A DNA stretch of 64,000 nt, taken from NCBI GenBank assembly GCA_963573385.1, contig CAUYLG010052153.1, positions 1 through 64,000 of the forward strand. Direction: 5' to 3'. Positions 36,014 to 50,569 of the stretch are shown here, one piece after another. Positions within the stretch are counted from its first letter, which is position 1. Every line of letters starts with the position of its first letter. The translations under genes were made by a program, and so were the position numbers. The notes beneath the pieces are model-generated. The model had not been told where the DNA came from and searched no databases. It saw only the letters and a program-made list of their open reading frames with translations. This stretch comes from Cacajao melanocephalus. Lineage: Eukaryota; Chordata; Mammalia; Primates; Pitheciidae.

Positions 36014-36300
36014 AATAATAAAAGAGACAAATATTAAAATTCAACCTCCAAAAGAGAATCACATATAGAAATGATAGTAATTCTCTTTATTTTTTATATT
36101 TTATTTATATACATAAATTTATATATTTATATTTATATTTTTATCTTTAAAAAAGATTTCAAAAATAATGAACTATATAACAATAGTATTGAAAAACTTA
36201 AATAAAAACAGAAATAAATTTCCAGGAATAATTTGCCTGAGAAAAAGTAGAAAACTTGAATTGCCTGTTAGCTATGAAAGAGATTTCTAATCACCTGTCA
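36014..36300 (+). mobile_element. Old L1, plus (segment 3)
   Basis: aaattcaacctccaaaagag and aatttccaggaataatttgc continue the L1. A long T/A stretch (36085-36160) is low-complexity. Confidence 0.55.
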
Positions 36301-36409
36301 GGCCTCCAGTGTAGGTAATGTTTGTTATGGTCAAAGTTCTTTATTCTAGTTAAGCAAATCCACTCTAGCTGTTATAATCTGAAAATGTTTTATTAAGAAA
36401 TGTATGAGG

Positions 36410-36655
36410 CCCAGCATGGTGGCTCATGCCTATAATTCCAGCACTTTGGGAGGCTTAGGAGAGCAGATCATTTGAGCTCAAGAGTTCAAGACCCACCTGG
36501 GCAAAATGGCAAAACCCTGTATCTACAAAAAATACACACAAAACAGCTGGGCGTGATGGTGTGTCCCTGCAGTCCCAGCTACTCAGGGACTGAGGTGGGA
36601 GGATGGCTTGAGCCCGTGGGTCAGAGGTGGCAGTGAGCTAAGAGAACTGCAGCCA
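36410..36655 (+). repeat. Alu lacking its 3' end, plus
   Basis: It starts ggcccagcatggtggctcat and stops at gcagtgagctaagag without the final gcactccagcctggg and tail. Confidence 0.88.
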
Positions 36656-37187
36656 CTATTTTATGATCAGGAATTTGCCACCAGCAGTACTGGTTTTAGT
36701 ATCATTCTGCCACTGCCACAATCTATACTATAAAACCAAATGTACTCTACCCTGTTTCCACATAATTCAATCTTGAATCAAAATCTCCCACAGTGAATAT
36801 TATTAGGACAACCCAAATTATATTCAGAATCCTAACTGCTGGAGAATCTGAAACTTGTAGATTTTACTTTCAGTCTCTGTATGTTATAAAGCAGTTGGAA
36901 CAAGATTGAAAAATTAATCCACAGGGTCAGATTGTTTTGAAGATGCATTCTTCAAACCTTTCCCAGTAGAGATAAGTCCAGTTTATACAAAGTGTTGCAG
37001 AAAAAAGAAAGTGAAGGACAGCTGCACAACTCATTTTAAATCTTCAACTCTCAATTCATTTTAAGAAGTTAATTATAATCTTCAGACAACCACTAGATTA
37101 GGACAGTACAAGAAAAGAAAGTTATTAGCTACTTGTTAGCCATAAGTGAGTTATTAGCTCACTTATGAGCAAAAAGGTGGAATTCTA

Positions 37188-37737
<550 letters not shown>

Positions 37738-38029
37738 TTTTTTTTTTTTTTTTGAGACAGAGTCTCACTCTGTCACCCAGGATGGAGCACAGAGATGTGA
37801 TCTCGGCTCACTGCAACCTTGTGGGTTCAAGAAGTTCTCCTGACTTAGCCTCCTGAGTAGCTGGGACTACAGGCGCTGGCCACCATGCCCAGCTAATTTT
37901 TGCATTTTTAGTAGAGATGGGGTTTCACCATATTGGTCAGGCTGGTCTCAAACTCCTGACCTCAGGTGATCTGTCCACCTTGGCCTCTCGTAGTGCTGGG
38001 GTTAGAGGCATGACCCACGACTCCCAGCC
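37738..38029 (-). repeat. Alu, minus, inside L1
   Basis: T16 head, gagacagagtctcactctg to cgactcccagcc. A short deletion near the left-arm end. Confidence 0.92.
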
Positions 38030-39899
38030 TTCACAAAAACTTTTAATAAATATCTGTTAGCAAACTGAGGGAAAAAATTTGTGACATGTCATATTTAGGA
38101 ACAAGAAAGGGTCTTGTTTTGATAGCTTCCACTGAATATGGTGAGGGGTTGTCAGTCAGCACAATATTTTTTCCTTCCAAAAATGTAGGAAGTATAAGGA
38201 TTGGATAGAATGGACAATCCAAACCTTTCACTGTTCGCAGATTATTAGATCTTCTACCAGAAGACCCAACTGAATCAACAGACAAACTATTAGAACTAAT
38301 AGGGGAGTTCAGAAAGGCTGTGCAGGTGCAAGATTGATGATAGGCAACAAAACAGTAATAATAGTGAACACATATAGCATTTACATAATTAGTATATAAG
38401 AAATTTTATAAATACTTTATGTATATTAATCATTTAAATTCTATATAAAAATAATAACATTCTTATAGATTAGCAGTGACCAACTGGAAATTAGTATAGA
38501 AATGCAGTTCCATTCACAATAACGATAAAAACTACAAAGTACATAGGATATAAACTAATGAATGAATCCATCCTTTACAGAGAGCTTTTCAAGCTCTATT
38601 AAAGGACAAAAAACAAGATCTAGGTAAAAAGAGAAAAGTACCATGTTCATGAATGGGACGAATTAATATTGTAAAAATATCATTCTCCCTAAATTGATAT
38701 ATAAATTCATCAGGATTTTGTGAAGAACTAGACAATTAATTAGTTAATAAAATGTGCATATAATAATAATAGACCACAAATAAATAAGGTGAACTTTTTA
38801 AAAAGAAGAGCAAAGAGAGGGAACTTGTCTTGTTGGATATATTAAGATATATTATAAAACCATAGCAATAAAAATAATATGATACCAGTATATGAATGGA
38901 CAAAAAAACTGATGTGACTGAATAGAAAATCAGTAAACAAGCCTATGTTATATATGAGAATGTGGAATATAATGGAAGTTAGCATCATAACTCACAGAGG
39001 AAAGAGAGATTATTTAAGATGTGGCTCAAAACATAGGAAAAAATAAACTTAGATTCTTACCACACTCCAAATACAAAAATAAATTTTGAATGGATGAAAA
39101 ACCTAATTATAAAAGGCAACACTATGAAGTCAGTAAAATACGTGAAGCTTTCTTTGTGAACTTGGGATGGGAAAGGATTTTTAAACAAGACCTAAAAAGA
39201 ACAAACTTTAAGGGTGGGTGGTGGAAATTGATGGATGTGATCATATTAAAACTGGATATTTCTATACAAAGAAGATAAGATAGACAAACTTAAACTGGTT
39301 GCAGACACATTAGGAGGTGATATTTTTTAACACTAAAAAGTGATTAACATGTAGAATATATAAGGAACTAAAATGTACAAGGAAACTAAAAAATTGAACA
39401 AGGACTAAAATAGACAATTCATGGTAGGGGAATTCTAAACAGCCAAAATGTATATGAAGAGATGTTCAACTTCACTTGTAATCAGAGAAATTCAGATGAA
39501 GTCAACAAAGAATCGCTAAAAATTGCAAAGTCAGCTAATACTAAGTGCTGGCTAGGATGTTGAGAAATCAGAAACCTCATGCAGTCTTCGTGGGAGTGTA
39601 ACTCACAATACCTAGTGAAATTAATTATTCATATAATCCTGTATACATATCATTCCCTCACCTGGGTTTATGTTGTGTACAAATCCTTAAGGGGATATTT
39701 TAGAGTGTAGTATTCTAGCATTATTTGTGTTAGCAAGAAGCTTAATGTTCATCCCTGGGGAAATGGCTAATTAGAAGGTGTAGCATATACACACAATGGG
39801 AAGAAATAGTTAACCATTTTTATGTATAGCAATGTAGATGGATCTTGGAAATATGGACTGAATTCTATAGGCCAAAACAATTTTTATATATTCAAAATA

Positions 39900-39900
<1 letters not shown>
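38030..39900 (+). mobile_element. Old L1 ORF2 3' half, plus (segment 5)
   Basis: tctgttagcaaactgaggga, aaactattagaactaatagg, ataaaaccatagcaataaaa, ggaaatggctaattagaagg and agcaatgtagatggatcttg follow L1 ORF2 order to the C-terminal region. Many stops; not functional. Confidence 0.85.
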
Positions 39901-41547
<1,647 letters not shown>

Positions 41548-41549
41548 AT

Positions 41550-43775
41550 AATATGATATTTCTAAGGCATCCTGAGAAAATCCAGTGAAGTTGCCTGTAG
41601 CCAAAGGCAAGTGCCCCATTTATAGGTCTTGTACCACCCCGTTAAGGGATGAGGAGAGTGCCATCTCCAACACACTTGACAACTGTTTGTGCCTCAAAAG
41701 CAAGATTGAAAAGCTCTGAATTAATGCTCTGTAATTTTTTTTAAAAAGAACTTTTCCAGCCTCTAGAGGCGAAATTAGTTCTAGAATGTAACAAGACTTC
41801 CTCTTTTATGAAGAATTTAGAAAAAATAAGATAAAGTGGTATGGGCTCTTCAAAAAGTAGGGAAGGCTCAGGGAAGATCTCTGGAGATTTTCTTATCACA
41901 TTATTTTATTATTACTATCATCAGTAGATGTGGTTTATATTTGGAATTCTGAAATGTCTGTCTGGATTTATTAGTACTTAAAGCATGCTAGTAGTCAGAC
42001 AGACATAGAAAGGTGACTGGTAAGCAGAAGAGAATACTTGGAAGTAACTCTGGGGTTGGCTATAGGACATTAAATTAGAGATCAAACAAGAGATTATTCC
42101 AAAGGAATGAATCACAAACTATTCAGACAATCTTTAAAAATCCAAGATAATTGGATGAGACCCTGAATAGGTATCTACTGAGCTGTGTAAATTTCCCAAA
42201 CTGGATTCTCCAGGACTTTACCTTTGCAAGATTATCATCTTTAGAGGGGGAAAACAGTGAATCCCTTTGTCAAATAAATCTGAGAAATTCTGAAATAAAA
42301 TTTTTCAGTCTTTAATATGCTCTCATTCTTTGTGTTCTAGGAGGAAACAAAAATAGACAACTTTTCTCAGACATGTTTGGCCACAAACACTTTATTTTTT
42401 CTTGAAACACCTATTAATTTTTGTGAGGATACAATGGTTTTTCCTAACATAAGAGCAGACCTACCTTACTGCCTTAAGGTATACTATTAGGAAAGATACA
42501 TGCCAACTTTGAAGCCTACAACCATTTGGTAGCAGCAATCTGTCCTTACACTTGTTCAGTGGAAGTGCTTTTTTATTGTTGTTTCCTTTTACTTATTTTC
42601 CAACTTGTTTCAATATTTTAAAATGAACACTATTACAATACAAATCTATTTGTGACATAAGTTTCTCAGTTTATGCAGCTGAGTTTTGTACATTTTTGAC
42701 AATCTAGTCAATCTTTCTAGTAGTTGAGATTTCTTCCCACTCTGGGAAAAAGTTGATGGAAAGTTATATATGGCTTTTATAGCCTTCTAATGTTATTTAA
42801 TTTTTTCTAATAAATTAGGAAAATGTAGAGAATTATAAATTAGTGAAACTGATTAATTGGTGAACTTTTCATACTTGATAGTAAATTCTATTTGTGATTA
42901 ACCCAATTATGTACTTTAATTTTTTTCTATGTTACAATTTTTCTAAATTTTCTACAATAGAATATACTACTTCTACAGTGAAAACTCAGGCTGTGTATTA
43001 TATTTTGCTATATGATATCATATAAAATATATGATCTCAAAAAACTAGAAGGAAATGTGCAAAATATAACAGTGTTTATCTTGGGATGGTGGAACTTCAT
43101 GTGATTTTATTATTTCTTTTATTTCCTATGATGAACATGGGGAAAATTTTAAGAATGCATAAATTTCCTGGAAAAATAAGGAGAAATGACTTTAAAGTTT
43201 AACTGTATATTTGCAAATCTTTTGTCTAAATAAATCAGAGTAAATGTCCTGAACTATTTTATTTCACTTACTGATGTAGGAACACTTAAAAGGAAATCAG
43301 ATGAAGATCACGCTTGTGGAATCAATGTAAAGAAACAAAAAGTACTCTAAAATTCTTTTCTGCTTTATTTGGTAGATGTTGGAGTTGATTACTTGATATC
43401 TTTCAATGATTTTTTTTCTGAAAACTTACAGATTTTACATCTGAAAGCAGATAAAGAAACATAGTCCAATACCAAAGGCACTGCTTCTTTCAGTGCTTCA
43501 GAAATTACTTTGTTTAAAATAATTTATCAAATACATGAGAAGTCATAATTTCAATATGACATTTCAAAAGTTTTACCCAAGTATTTTAGGTATTTTTCTT
43601 GTTGTAAGACACATACTTCTTCAGTTTTCATCCTACCATTACAATGCCAATTTAGCTCTGAAGAAATATTAAATACAAATATAATCACAGTATATAAACT
43701 TGCATACTACTTGGTTTTCCAACCATAAAGTATTTTCAGAGCAAATTCCAAAAACCAGATAATTCCTCAACTTTC
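41550..43775. other. AT-rich unassigned flank
   Basis: No gene confirmed. Remnants resembling an old L1/DNA-transposon 3' end occur at about 42.9-43.2 kb. A short exon-like open segment lies at 43280-43350. A 16-base perfect palindrome (TATATGATATCATATA) sits at 43009-43024. Confidence 0.5.
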
Positions 43776-44141
43776 TGATATGGTTTGGCCCTATGTCCCC
43801 ATCCAAATCTTACCTTGAATTATAATCCCCACTTCAAGGGCAGAATCAGGTGGGGGTAATTGAATCATGGGGTTGATTCCCCATGCTGTTCTCGTAATAA
43901 TGAGTGAGTCTCACAAGATGTGATGGTTTTATAAGTGTCTGGCATTTCCCCTGCTTGCATTTCTCCTTCCTGCTGCCTTATGAAGAAGGTGCCTTGCTTC
44001 CCCTTGGACTTTCACCATGATTGTAAATTTCCTGAGGCCTCCCCATCCATGGTGAACTGTGCGTCAGTTAAACTGTTTTCCTTTATAAATTATCCAGTCT
44101 CAGGTATATTTTTATTAGCAGTGTGAGAATAGACTAATACA
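43776..44141 (+). mobile_element. MST/THE1-like solo LTR (ERVL-MaLR)
   Basis: Opens TGATATGGTTTGGCCCTATG and closes agactaataca. Internal markers attgaatcatggggttgatt, gatggttttataagtgtctg and ttgtaaatttcctgaggcct are in order. No internal region accompanies it, so it is a solo LTR. Confidence 0.9.
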
Positions 44142-44236
44142 ATAGCTTAGTTAACATTTCTAGTTTTTCCTACTTTTATCTTTACTAAACTTACTGTCAC
44201 ATTTTATAATGAAGATTCTAAATTCATCTAACTTGC

Positions 44237-44238
44237 AT

Positions 44239-44275
<37 letters not shown>
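44237..44275 (+). repeat. (ATTT)n microsatellite
   Basis: About ten pure ATTT units forming the head of the adjoining minus Alu. Confidence 0.95.
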
Positions 44276-44277
<2 letters not shown>

Positions 44278-44557
44278 GAGATGGAGTCTTGCTCTGTAGC
44301 CCAGGCTGGAGGGCAGTTGTGTGATCTGAGCTCACTGTAACCTCCACCTCCTGGGTTCAAGCAATCCTCCCACCTCAGCCTCCCAAATAGCTGAGATTAC
44401 AAGCATGCACCACCATGCCCAGCTAATTTTTGTATTTTTTTGTAGAGACAAGGCTTCACATATTGGCCAGGCTGGTCTCAAACTCCTGACAAGTGATCCA
44501 CCTGCCTCGGCCTCCTAAAGTTCTGCAATTACAGCTGTGAGCCACGGTGCATGCCCT
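44276..44557 (-). repeat. Alu, minus
   Basis: gagatggagtcttgctctgt to gagccacggtgcatgccc. Small deletion near gacctcaagtg. Confidence 0.92.
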
Positions 44558-45003
44558 ACCTTGCTTTTATACATATAAGATGAACTATTCCACTGTGAAA
44601 TTTATTTTTTGTAGCCGTTATATCAACGTCATTTTTTTTCTGGCCTATCTTTTACTTGTTATTCTGTATATTCTGATGTCTGCCCTACAATCATCCTTGA
44701 AAAGATAGTCTTGAACAAAGGCAGTCAAGTGCTGCTTCTCAAAAGATGTAAAGAAATGTGAGATATGTAGAGAACTCTCTCCTTGCAGTGAAGCAAGAAG
44801 CAGAGAGGCTGCAGCTATTCCAATAGATTGCTAAACTGTGGAATTAAGGGTGGCATTAATTCTTTTTTTCTCTGCTCTGTTTCCTTCTGTTAGTTCCTTC
44901 ACTACTATTTCTTGCGTCTAGCATATTGCCTCAGCACCTAATACAGTGCCCTGCATTGAAGAGTCCTTACTTTTTGAGAGAGTAGAAGGAAGGAATTCAG
45001 TTT

Positions 45004-45600
45004 CCTATTACTGCTGTAACAAATTACCACAAACTTAGTGGTTTAAATCAACTATAGTTCTGTAGTTCAGAAGTCTCACATGGGGCTCTCTCTACTAAAA
45101 CTGAGGTGCAAACACAGCAGCATTACTTTCTAGAGGCTATAGGAGAAAATCTGTTTCTGTTTCAACTGCTAGAGGCCACCTGCATCCATTGGCTCATCAT
45201 CATTTTTTTTGGCCTATATTTTACTTGCCTCAAAATAAATAAAAGGAGGTTAGATTAATTTGGAATCTTGATTGTAAAATGTGAGAAGGCTCCCCTTCTC
45301 CTACTCCAAAGCCAGCAACATAGCATCTCTCTGACCCAGCTTTCAATGTCACATCTTTTTCTGACTCTCATTTTTGACCTCTCCCTTCCACTTTTAAGGA
45401 AACCTGTGGTTACATTGGGTCCACCTGGATAATCCAGGATAATCTGTCAACCAATCAGCAACCTTAATTCTGTCTGCAATCTTAATTCCCCTTTGCATGT
45501 AACATAGCATATTGACAGGTTCCAGGGATTCAGATGTGTATGTCTTTGAAGGGACCATTATTATGCCTACCCCCTTGCTTTTGAGGGCAGTGCCCATTCT
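45004..45600. mobile_element. LTR-like interspersed repeat
   Basis: actgctgtaacaaattacca, gaggccacctgcatccattg, aatccaggataatctgtcaa, ttaattcccctttgcatgta and accattattatgcctacccc form a common repeat of LTR type (family uncertain). It is interrupted at about 45200-45295 by unrelated sequence. Confidence 0.65.
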
Positions 45601-45744
45601 GACCACAGATTTAGCTAACTAACAGGTCATACAGTAGCAGGAGAGTGATTTAGGTGAAAGAAACCACTTAGAAGAATGTTGTGAGCATGGCGAGCATGCT
45701 GAGCCTTGCTTAGCCAGTAAATCCAGTAATTATATTGTGATTTT

Positions 45745-45763
45745 AAAAAAAAACCACTAAACT
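45745..45763 (+). repeat. 5' target-site duplication of NDUFS5 pseudogene
   Basis: A-run then CCACTAAACT, following TTTT, which is the L1-endonuclease target pattern. The second copy at 46240-46257 reads A7 then TCCGCTAAACT, differing at two positions. Confidence 0.75.
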
Positions 45764-46239
45764 AGAGAAAAGACAAGGGCATGAGCATCGATCGCCATGA
45801 CTTTCTTGGCCGCGCAGAAAAGGTTTGGCCTTAACATAGATCGATGGTTGACAATCCAAAGTGCTGAACAGCCCTGCAAGATTCCTGCTCGATGCCACGC
45901 TTTTGAAAAAGAATGCATAGAATGTGTACATGGAATCGGTAGTATTCGGGCAGAGAAAGTGCAAGATAGAATATGATGATTTCATAGAGTGTATACTTCA
46001 GCAGAAACGATGAGACATACGAGTACCATCAGGAAGCAGTGAGATAAGCTGATAAAGGAAGGGAAGTACACCCCTCCACCTCACCATGTGAGCAAGGGGG
46101 TATCTCGGCCCTGATCAGAGGAGCTGCTGATGTCTCAAGGCTGATTCTCATGTTCTCTGTTATCCACTGGAAAGGTTGTTTATGGAAAACCTCCTTGTCA
46201 AAGTGTGTGAAAATAAATGATTGCTCCATCCCCCTGCCC
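45764..46239 (+). pseudogene. NDUFS5 (pseudogene): NDUFS5 processed pseudogene
   Basis: NDUFS5 encodes a small accessory subunit of mitochondrial complex I. Here an intronless copy reads from an ATG at 45797 through [20 protein letters not shown], with RCHAFEKE and HGIG following. A 2-base deletion after the GAEK-type segment (about 45960) and a 1-base deletion (about 46004) then break the frame, leaving stops. The original stop position is at 46112-46114 and the 3' UTR follows to about 46230, with the AATAAA-like signal aaataaatga. The coding span is 318 bases against the expected 321, exactly the two deletions. A short A-tail and an imperfect duplication (about 45745-45763 and 46240-46257) show L1-mediated retroposition. 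It is not expected to make protein. The chance minus-strand frames over it are shadows. Confidence 0.93.
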
Positions 46240-46264
46240 AAAAAAATCCGCTAAACTGAATGAT

Positions 46265-46858
46265 GCACAAATATATTAAAATGATTTTCCATTGTGGTAG
46301 AATTATGGATCATTTAAATTGTTAATGTTGTTCTGCATTTATTAACTTTTCTACAATAAGGTTTTGCTTTGTAATTAATTTATTAGTTTTTCAGCATTTC
46401 AAAAAAATCTGCATAGACTGTGAAAGCTACAAACAGAAAAGAAATAAATGAAATGACACATATGAAATTAACATACACAGCTACTCTTTGTAAAAAGAAA
46501 AAAATTGATATAAATGATAAAGGCTTAATACATAAATTAGATAATAATTTATAAAATTAGAAAATTTAGAAAATGAGGACAAATTTCAGACATAGTACCA
46601 CTACTCCCAACACAATCCCTTTAAGAAGTTTGGTGTAGTCATTCCTATTCCAACGTAAATGAGAAAATAGACATATTAAAAACACTGTAACTGTGGATCA
46701 TTCTAAAATATAGTTAAATTATCAAGTCATCCTACTACACCTTTGGCACAGGCTGTTCGTAGTATCCTATTTCTTGTTGGAAGTTCTAGTATAGGTAAAT
46801 AAGAAGGCAATAAAATGAAAAAAATTAGACTGGAGTAAATAAGAATTTTTTTTTTCTG
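46265..46858. other. AT-rich flank with a duplicated segment
   Basis: It contains the first copy (46549-46650) of a segment repeated at 48653-48750. Otherwise nothing recognised. Confidence 0.55.
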
Positions 46859-47160
46859 GGCCGGGCACAAATGGCTCATACCTGATCCCAGCACTTTGAG
46901 AGGCTGAGGTGGGAGGATCACTTCAGCCCAGGACTCTGAGACCAGCCTGGGCAACAAGACAAGGCCCCATTTCTACAGAAAAAAACAAAAACAAAAAAAA
47001 TCAACTGGGCGTGGTGGTGCATGCCTACAATCCCAGCTCCTCGAGAGGCTGAGGTGGCAGGATCGCTTGAGCCTGGGAGGGTGGGGTGGCAGTGAGCCAT
47101 GATTGTACCACTGCACTCTAGCCTGGGTGACAGAGCGAAATCCTGTTTCAAAAAAATAAT
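46859..47160 (+). repeat. Alu, plus
   Basis: gggccgggcacaaatggctc to tcctgtttcaaaaaa. Old J-like sequence by its cctgtggtccc-equivalent and ggatcacttcagccca segments. Confidence 0.92.
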
Positions 47161-47724
47161 AAGAGTTTTTTTTTTTTCTGACAAAGAAACCGATAATGGA
47201 TGGCTTAAAACATGTTCAGAGGACAGAGAAACTCAGCAAACACTGTGCCTCCCATGCTTTTGTCTCTGTACCAGGTTAAGTTGTAAAGGGATCAGGAAAT
47301 AACTAGGGCTTCTTATTCAAGACTGTCAAATGAGACTCTCCAAACAGGCTAGAGTCTCTAAAAGTTACCACCTGCAAGTCCCAAGCCACTCATAACCAGT
47401 CAAGAAATACATCTCACTGGCTGATGAGACTTGGAATTAGTTCTTTTGCTAATTGACCTAGTACTGGGCATGGTAGCGTAGGGGAAAAAACAATTTCTTT
47501 CCTTTTTCTTAGGTTCTAGGTTGAGACACTCTCCTGAAGTCAGATTAACGAAAGAAAAATAAGCAGAAGTTTACTAACACTTGTACCCATTATGCGGGAG
47601 AGGCCTCAGGGCAAATGTATTTCTCTTTCAAGGTAGTGTTTTAGGGGTCTTGCTGAAATGGTGTTTTAACAATGACCTATAAATCCTATGTAGGGACAAG
47701 ACAAAGAAGTGTTAAAAGACAACC

Positions 47725-48075
47725 CTTAGCCAAATTAAATTTAACAGAGTTTAACTGATCAAAAACAACTCACAAATCAGGCAGCCTCCTGAGCTAGAGT
47801 AGGCTGAGACTCCAGTGCAACCATGTGGTGGAAGAAGATTTACAGATGGAAAAGTAAAGTGACATACAGAAAATGGAAGCGTAATAGGAAACAGCTGGGT
47901 TGGTTACGGCTTGGCATTTACCTTATTGAACATGGTTTGAATAGTTGGCCCCCTTTGGCCAAAATACAGTGGCTGCACAAGCATAGGCTTTAGTCTGTTT
48001 ACACCCCCATTTAAGTTATAGTTCACTATGTACAGAGAAACCTTAAGGCTGAACTTAAAATAGGTAAGGAGGTAG
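47725..48075 (-). mobile_element. LTR-like repeat
   Basis: aaatttaacagagtttaact, caaatcaggcagcctcctga, gtaaagtgacatacagaaaa, and cagctgggttggttacggct with tggcatttaccttattgaac resemble an ERV1-type LTR in reverse. The subfamily is not certain. Confidence 0.55.
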
Positions 48076-48079
48076 CTTC

Positions 48080-49470
48080 AGACTAAACATGATATAATGG
48101 AAAAGAATATCTTCAGGTTTCCAAAAGGCAAAAAAAAAAAAAAAACGTAGGCAGGTAAATGTATGGGAAGAGTAAAGTCTGCTCCCAGATCCTCTGGCAC
48201 CAGTATCTCTGAGTTCCGTTTCTGAGCTGATAAGCAAGTGTAGCAAAGGAGCCCATCTTCAGATGGGAAAAGCAGAGGGGAGGGGCAGCATGTGCTCTTG
48301 CATTTCAACCTTAATTTTAGCTCAACAAGTCCCTTATTTTAGAGAAGAATATTTTGGTTTCCTTCATCAGAGATATGTGCCCAGAACATGTAAAACTGGT
48401 TTTCTGCCTCTGTTTCCCTGTCTAGCACTCCTTTTCCTGACTAGAACAACTGGAGCTCTATCCAAAACCTCAACCTGTAACAGATGGGCTGGATCACTGA
48501 TATTGTGCCAGCTCCAACCCTAGAATACAGACTCACGTCTGCCCAGAACAGCTGAAGCCTTGCCATACAGGGCATGATTTTCCAGAAGCACAATGCCTTT
48601 CTTCAGTATGGCTATACATTTTTTTATTATAAAAGCCATAATTACATGACACAACATTAGAAAATTTTACAAATAAGGACAAATTTCACACATAATACCA
48701 CTGCATCCAACACAATCCCTTTAAGACGTTTGGTATAATTATTCCTATAAAGTTTTTAATGTACAGTCATTTTTATAAACATGTAGAGCAAAGTTCCCAG
48801 CTTCAGAATAAACTATGCTTACAACAGAACTCAGACATGTCTGGGCACATCTCAAGGTCTTGCTGAGGCCTGCCAGGGGAGAGAATTGTGAGGTGGGTGG
48901 GGCTCCCAGTTGGGATTCATACCAGCCCCACAGACCCACATATGATTTCTGGGGAGAGAGGACAATGAATGGGTATGAAAAACTCTTCCCACCAACCACC
49001 CAGCAAATGAAAACCTAATTTCATTACCGTTTGAAACCCAGATATCAGACTTTATCACTAAAGTGAGGGAAGAGTGATTCCTACAACTTCAGCAGGAATA
49101 CAGTAGGACTTCTCCTTTAAGGGCTTAGGGATAGCTTTCTCAGGGCACTAACCCAGAGGAGGAGGAGGAGGAGGAGGAGGAGGAAAGGGCAAGCTGTGAT
49201 CAGTGAGATGACTGAGGTCATGAGAACAAATGAGAAGGCCTCTGGAAATGTGAGGAAATGTCTGAGGCTTCTAAAGAGGTTGAGGATAGAGGAATGTTAT
49301 TGTGAACCTATCATTCTACCTCTAGCCTGGAATGGCTCAATGGAATTCAGGTTTATTTTGGAGCCTCATGGAGCGACGTTATATCCTGGTGCATTGTCTG
49401 TGTGCTCCAAAGATTACTTCCTTCACTAGAATTACAGCTAATTGACATGTTAAAGACAGTGGTGGGGACT
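48080..49470. other. Unassigned flank with GGA repeat
   Basis: No gene confirmed. Several 60-88 codon frames on both strands (48.08-49.43 kb) have no recognisable homology. A pure (GGA)n run of about nine units sits at 49157-49183, and the second duplicated-segment copy at 48653-48750. Confidence 0.5.
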
Positions 49471-49474
49471 ACAT

Positions 49475-49590
49475 TGCAAGCTCCTGGAAGACTGGAACTG
49501 TGCCTACCTCATTCCCTATTCCCAACACTTAGCACAGTGCTAGCACGTAAGAAGTACTCCGTAAACAAATGCTAAATAAATGCCAATGAA
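49475..49590 (+). repeat. L2 3' terminus
   Basis: gcaagctcctggaagactgg, cttagcacagtgctagcacg and ctccgtaaacaaatgctaaa are L2 3'-end markers. Confidence 0.75.
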
Positions 49591-50049
49591 GCCTAGTATA
49601 CCTGGTGTACTAGGAACCTTTGGAGGTCATTGCTGATTTGGAGAAACCAGTGAACTCTGTGACAAAGCTAAAACTGAAGACATCCTGCAAACTGCTCTAA
49701 GCTCTTCAGAGGGTAGAAACTGATCAAAAGCCTGAAAATCATTCAAGGCCTTATTGCAAACCATCTGTACAACTGTGGGAAGGCTGTGGGCAGGGCATGG
49801 TAGTTTTGGAAAGGTAAAGAGTGATTAGCTCTGAGAACGTTAAAAGAAGGAGGCTTTTTGGGATAAGAGTTGGAAACCTAACAACTAGAAACAGGTCAGA
49901 AATTGGGCATGCACAGCTGAGGTTATATGAGCCAGAGAAGTAAATTCAAATGCAAAATTTTAGTGGTTTAACATAATAAAAACACTTGCTATTAGGAAGT
50001 GCAAATGCATATCAACTGTCTGGAGGGTAATTTGGTAACATCGTTATAA

Positions 50050-50240
50050 CCAACTATGTGCCAGACTTTAAATATATTAACTCATTTGGTTTTTTCAATA
50101 GTCCTGAGTTAAGTGTTAATATTAACTCTTTCATATAAATGGGGAATTCAGATGAATTAACTAATCCAAAGACGTACAGTGAAGCTGCAAATACAGGCAG
50201 CTTAGATGGTCACAATTTGAACCGGGCTCTGATCTCTTTC
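50050..50240 (-). repeat. MIR, reverse
   Basis: tgtgccagactttaaatata, taactcatttggttttttca, aatggggaattcagatgaat and tttgaaccgggctctgatct follow the reversed MIR order. Confidence 0.7.
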
Positions 50241-50394
50241 TGTGTATTGAGAGGTGAGGGCCTTCTGAATGATACTTCTGTTTCTAGGAATTTCTTCTAA
50301 GGATAAATAGTCAAATATGTTACTAAAAATATTTTGATTATAACTTGGATTATAGTGGTGAAAAAGTGTAAGCATCCAAAGTGAGGCAGCAAGT

Positions 50395-50565
50395 CCTAGG
50401 TGTAAAGACACCAAGGGTTTTAGAGTCAGTTCTGCGTCAGATCCTGTCTCTGTCACCTACCATGGGACCTCGGACAGGTCACTGACCAACTCTAAGCCTC
50501 TTCCATAAAGTTAGAATAGTAATATGCCTACCTCACAGGAATTTAAAATAGGAAAATACTGTTTT
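50395..50565 (+). repeat. MIR SINE
   Basis: gttttagagtcagttctgcg, ctgtctctgtcacctaccat, ggacaggtcactgaccaact and atgcctacctcacaggaatt match MIR in order. It lies about 155 bases from an oppositely oriented MIR. Confidence 0.8.
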
Positions 50566-50569
50566 CTGG

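Noticed and set aside
44630..45232. Short similarity: ggcctatcttttacttg near 44642 and ggcctatattttacttg near 45212
   Set aside because: Only about 30 bases with T-runs; too short to separate from chance or a shared old repeat.
45743..46241. Minus-strand frames of 70-80 codons
   Set aside because: They are antisense shadows of the NDUFS5 pseudogene on the plus strand.
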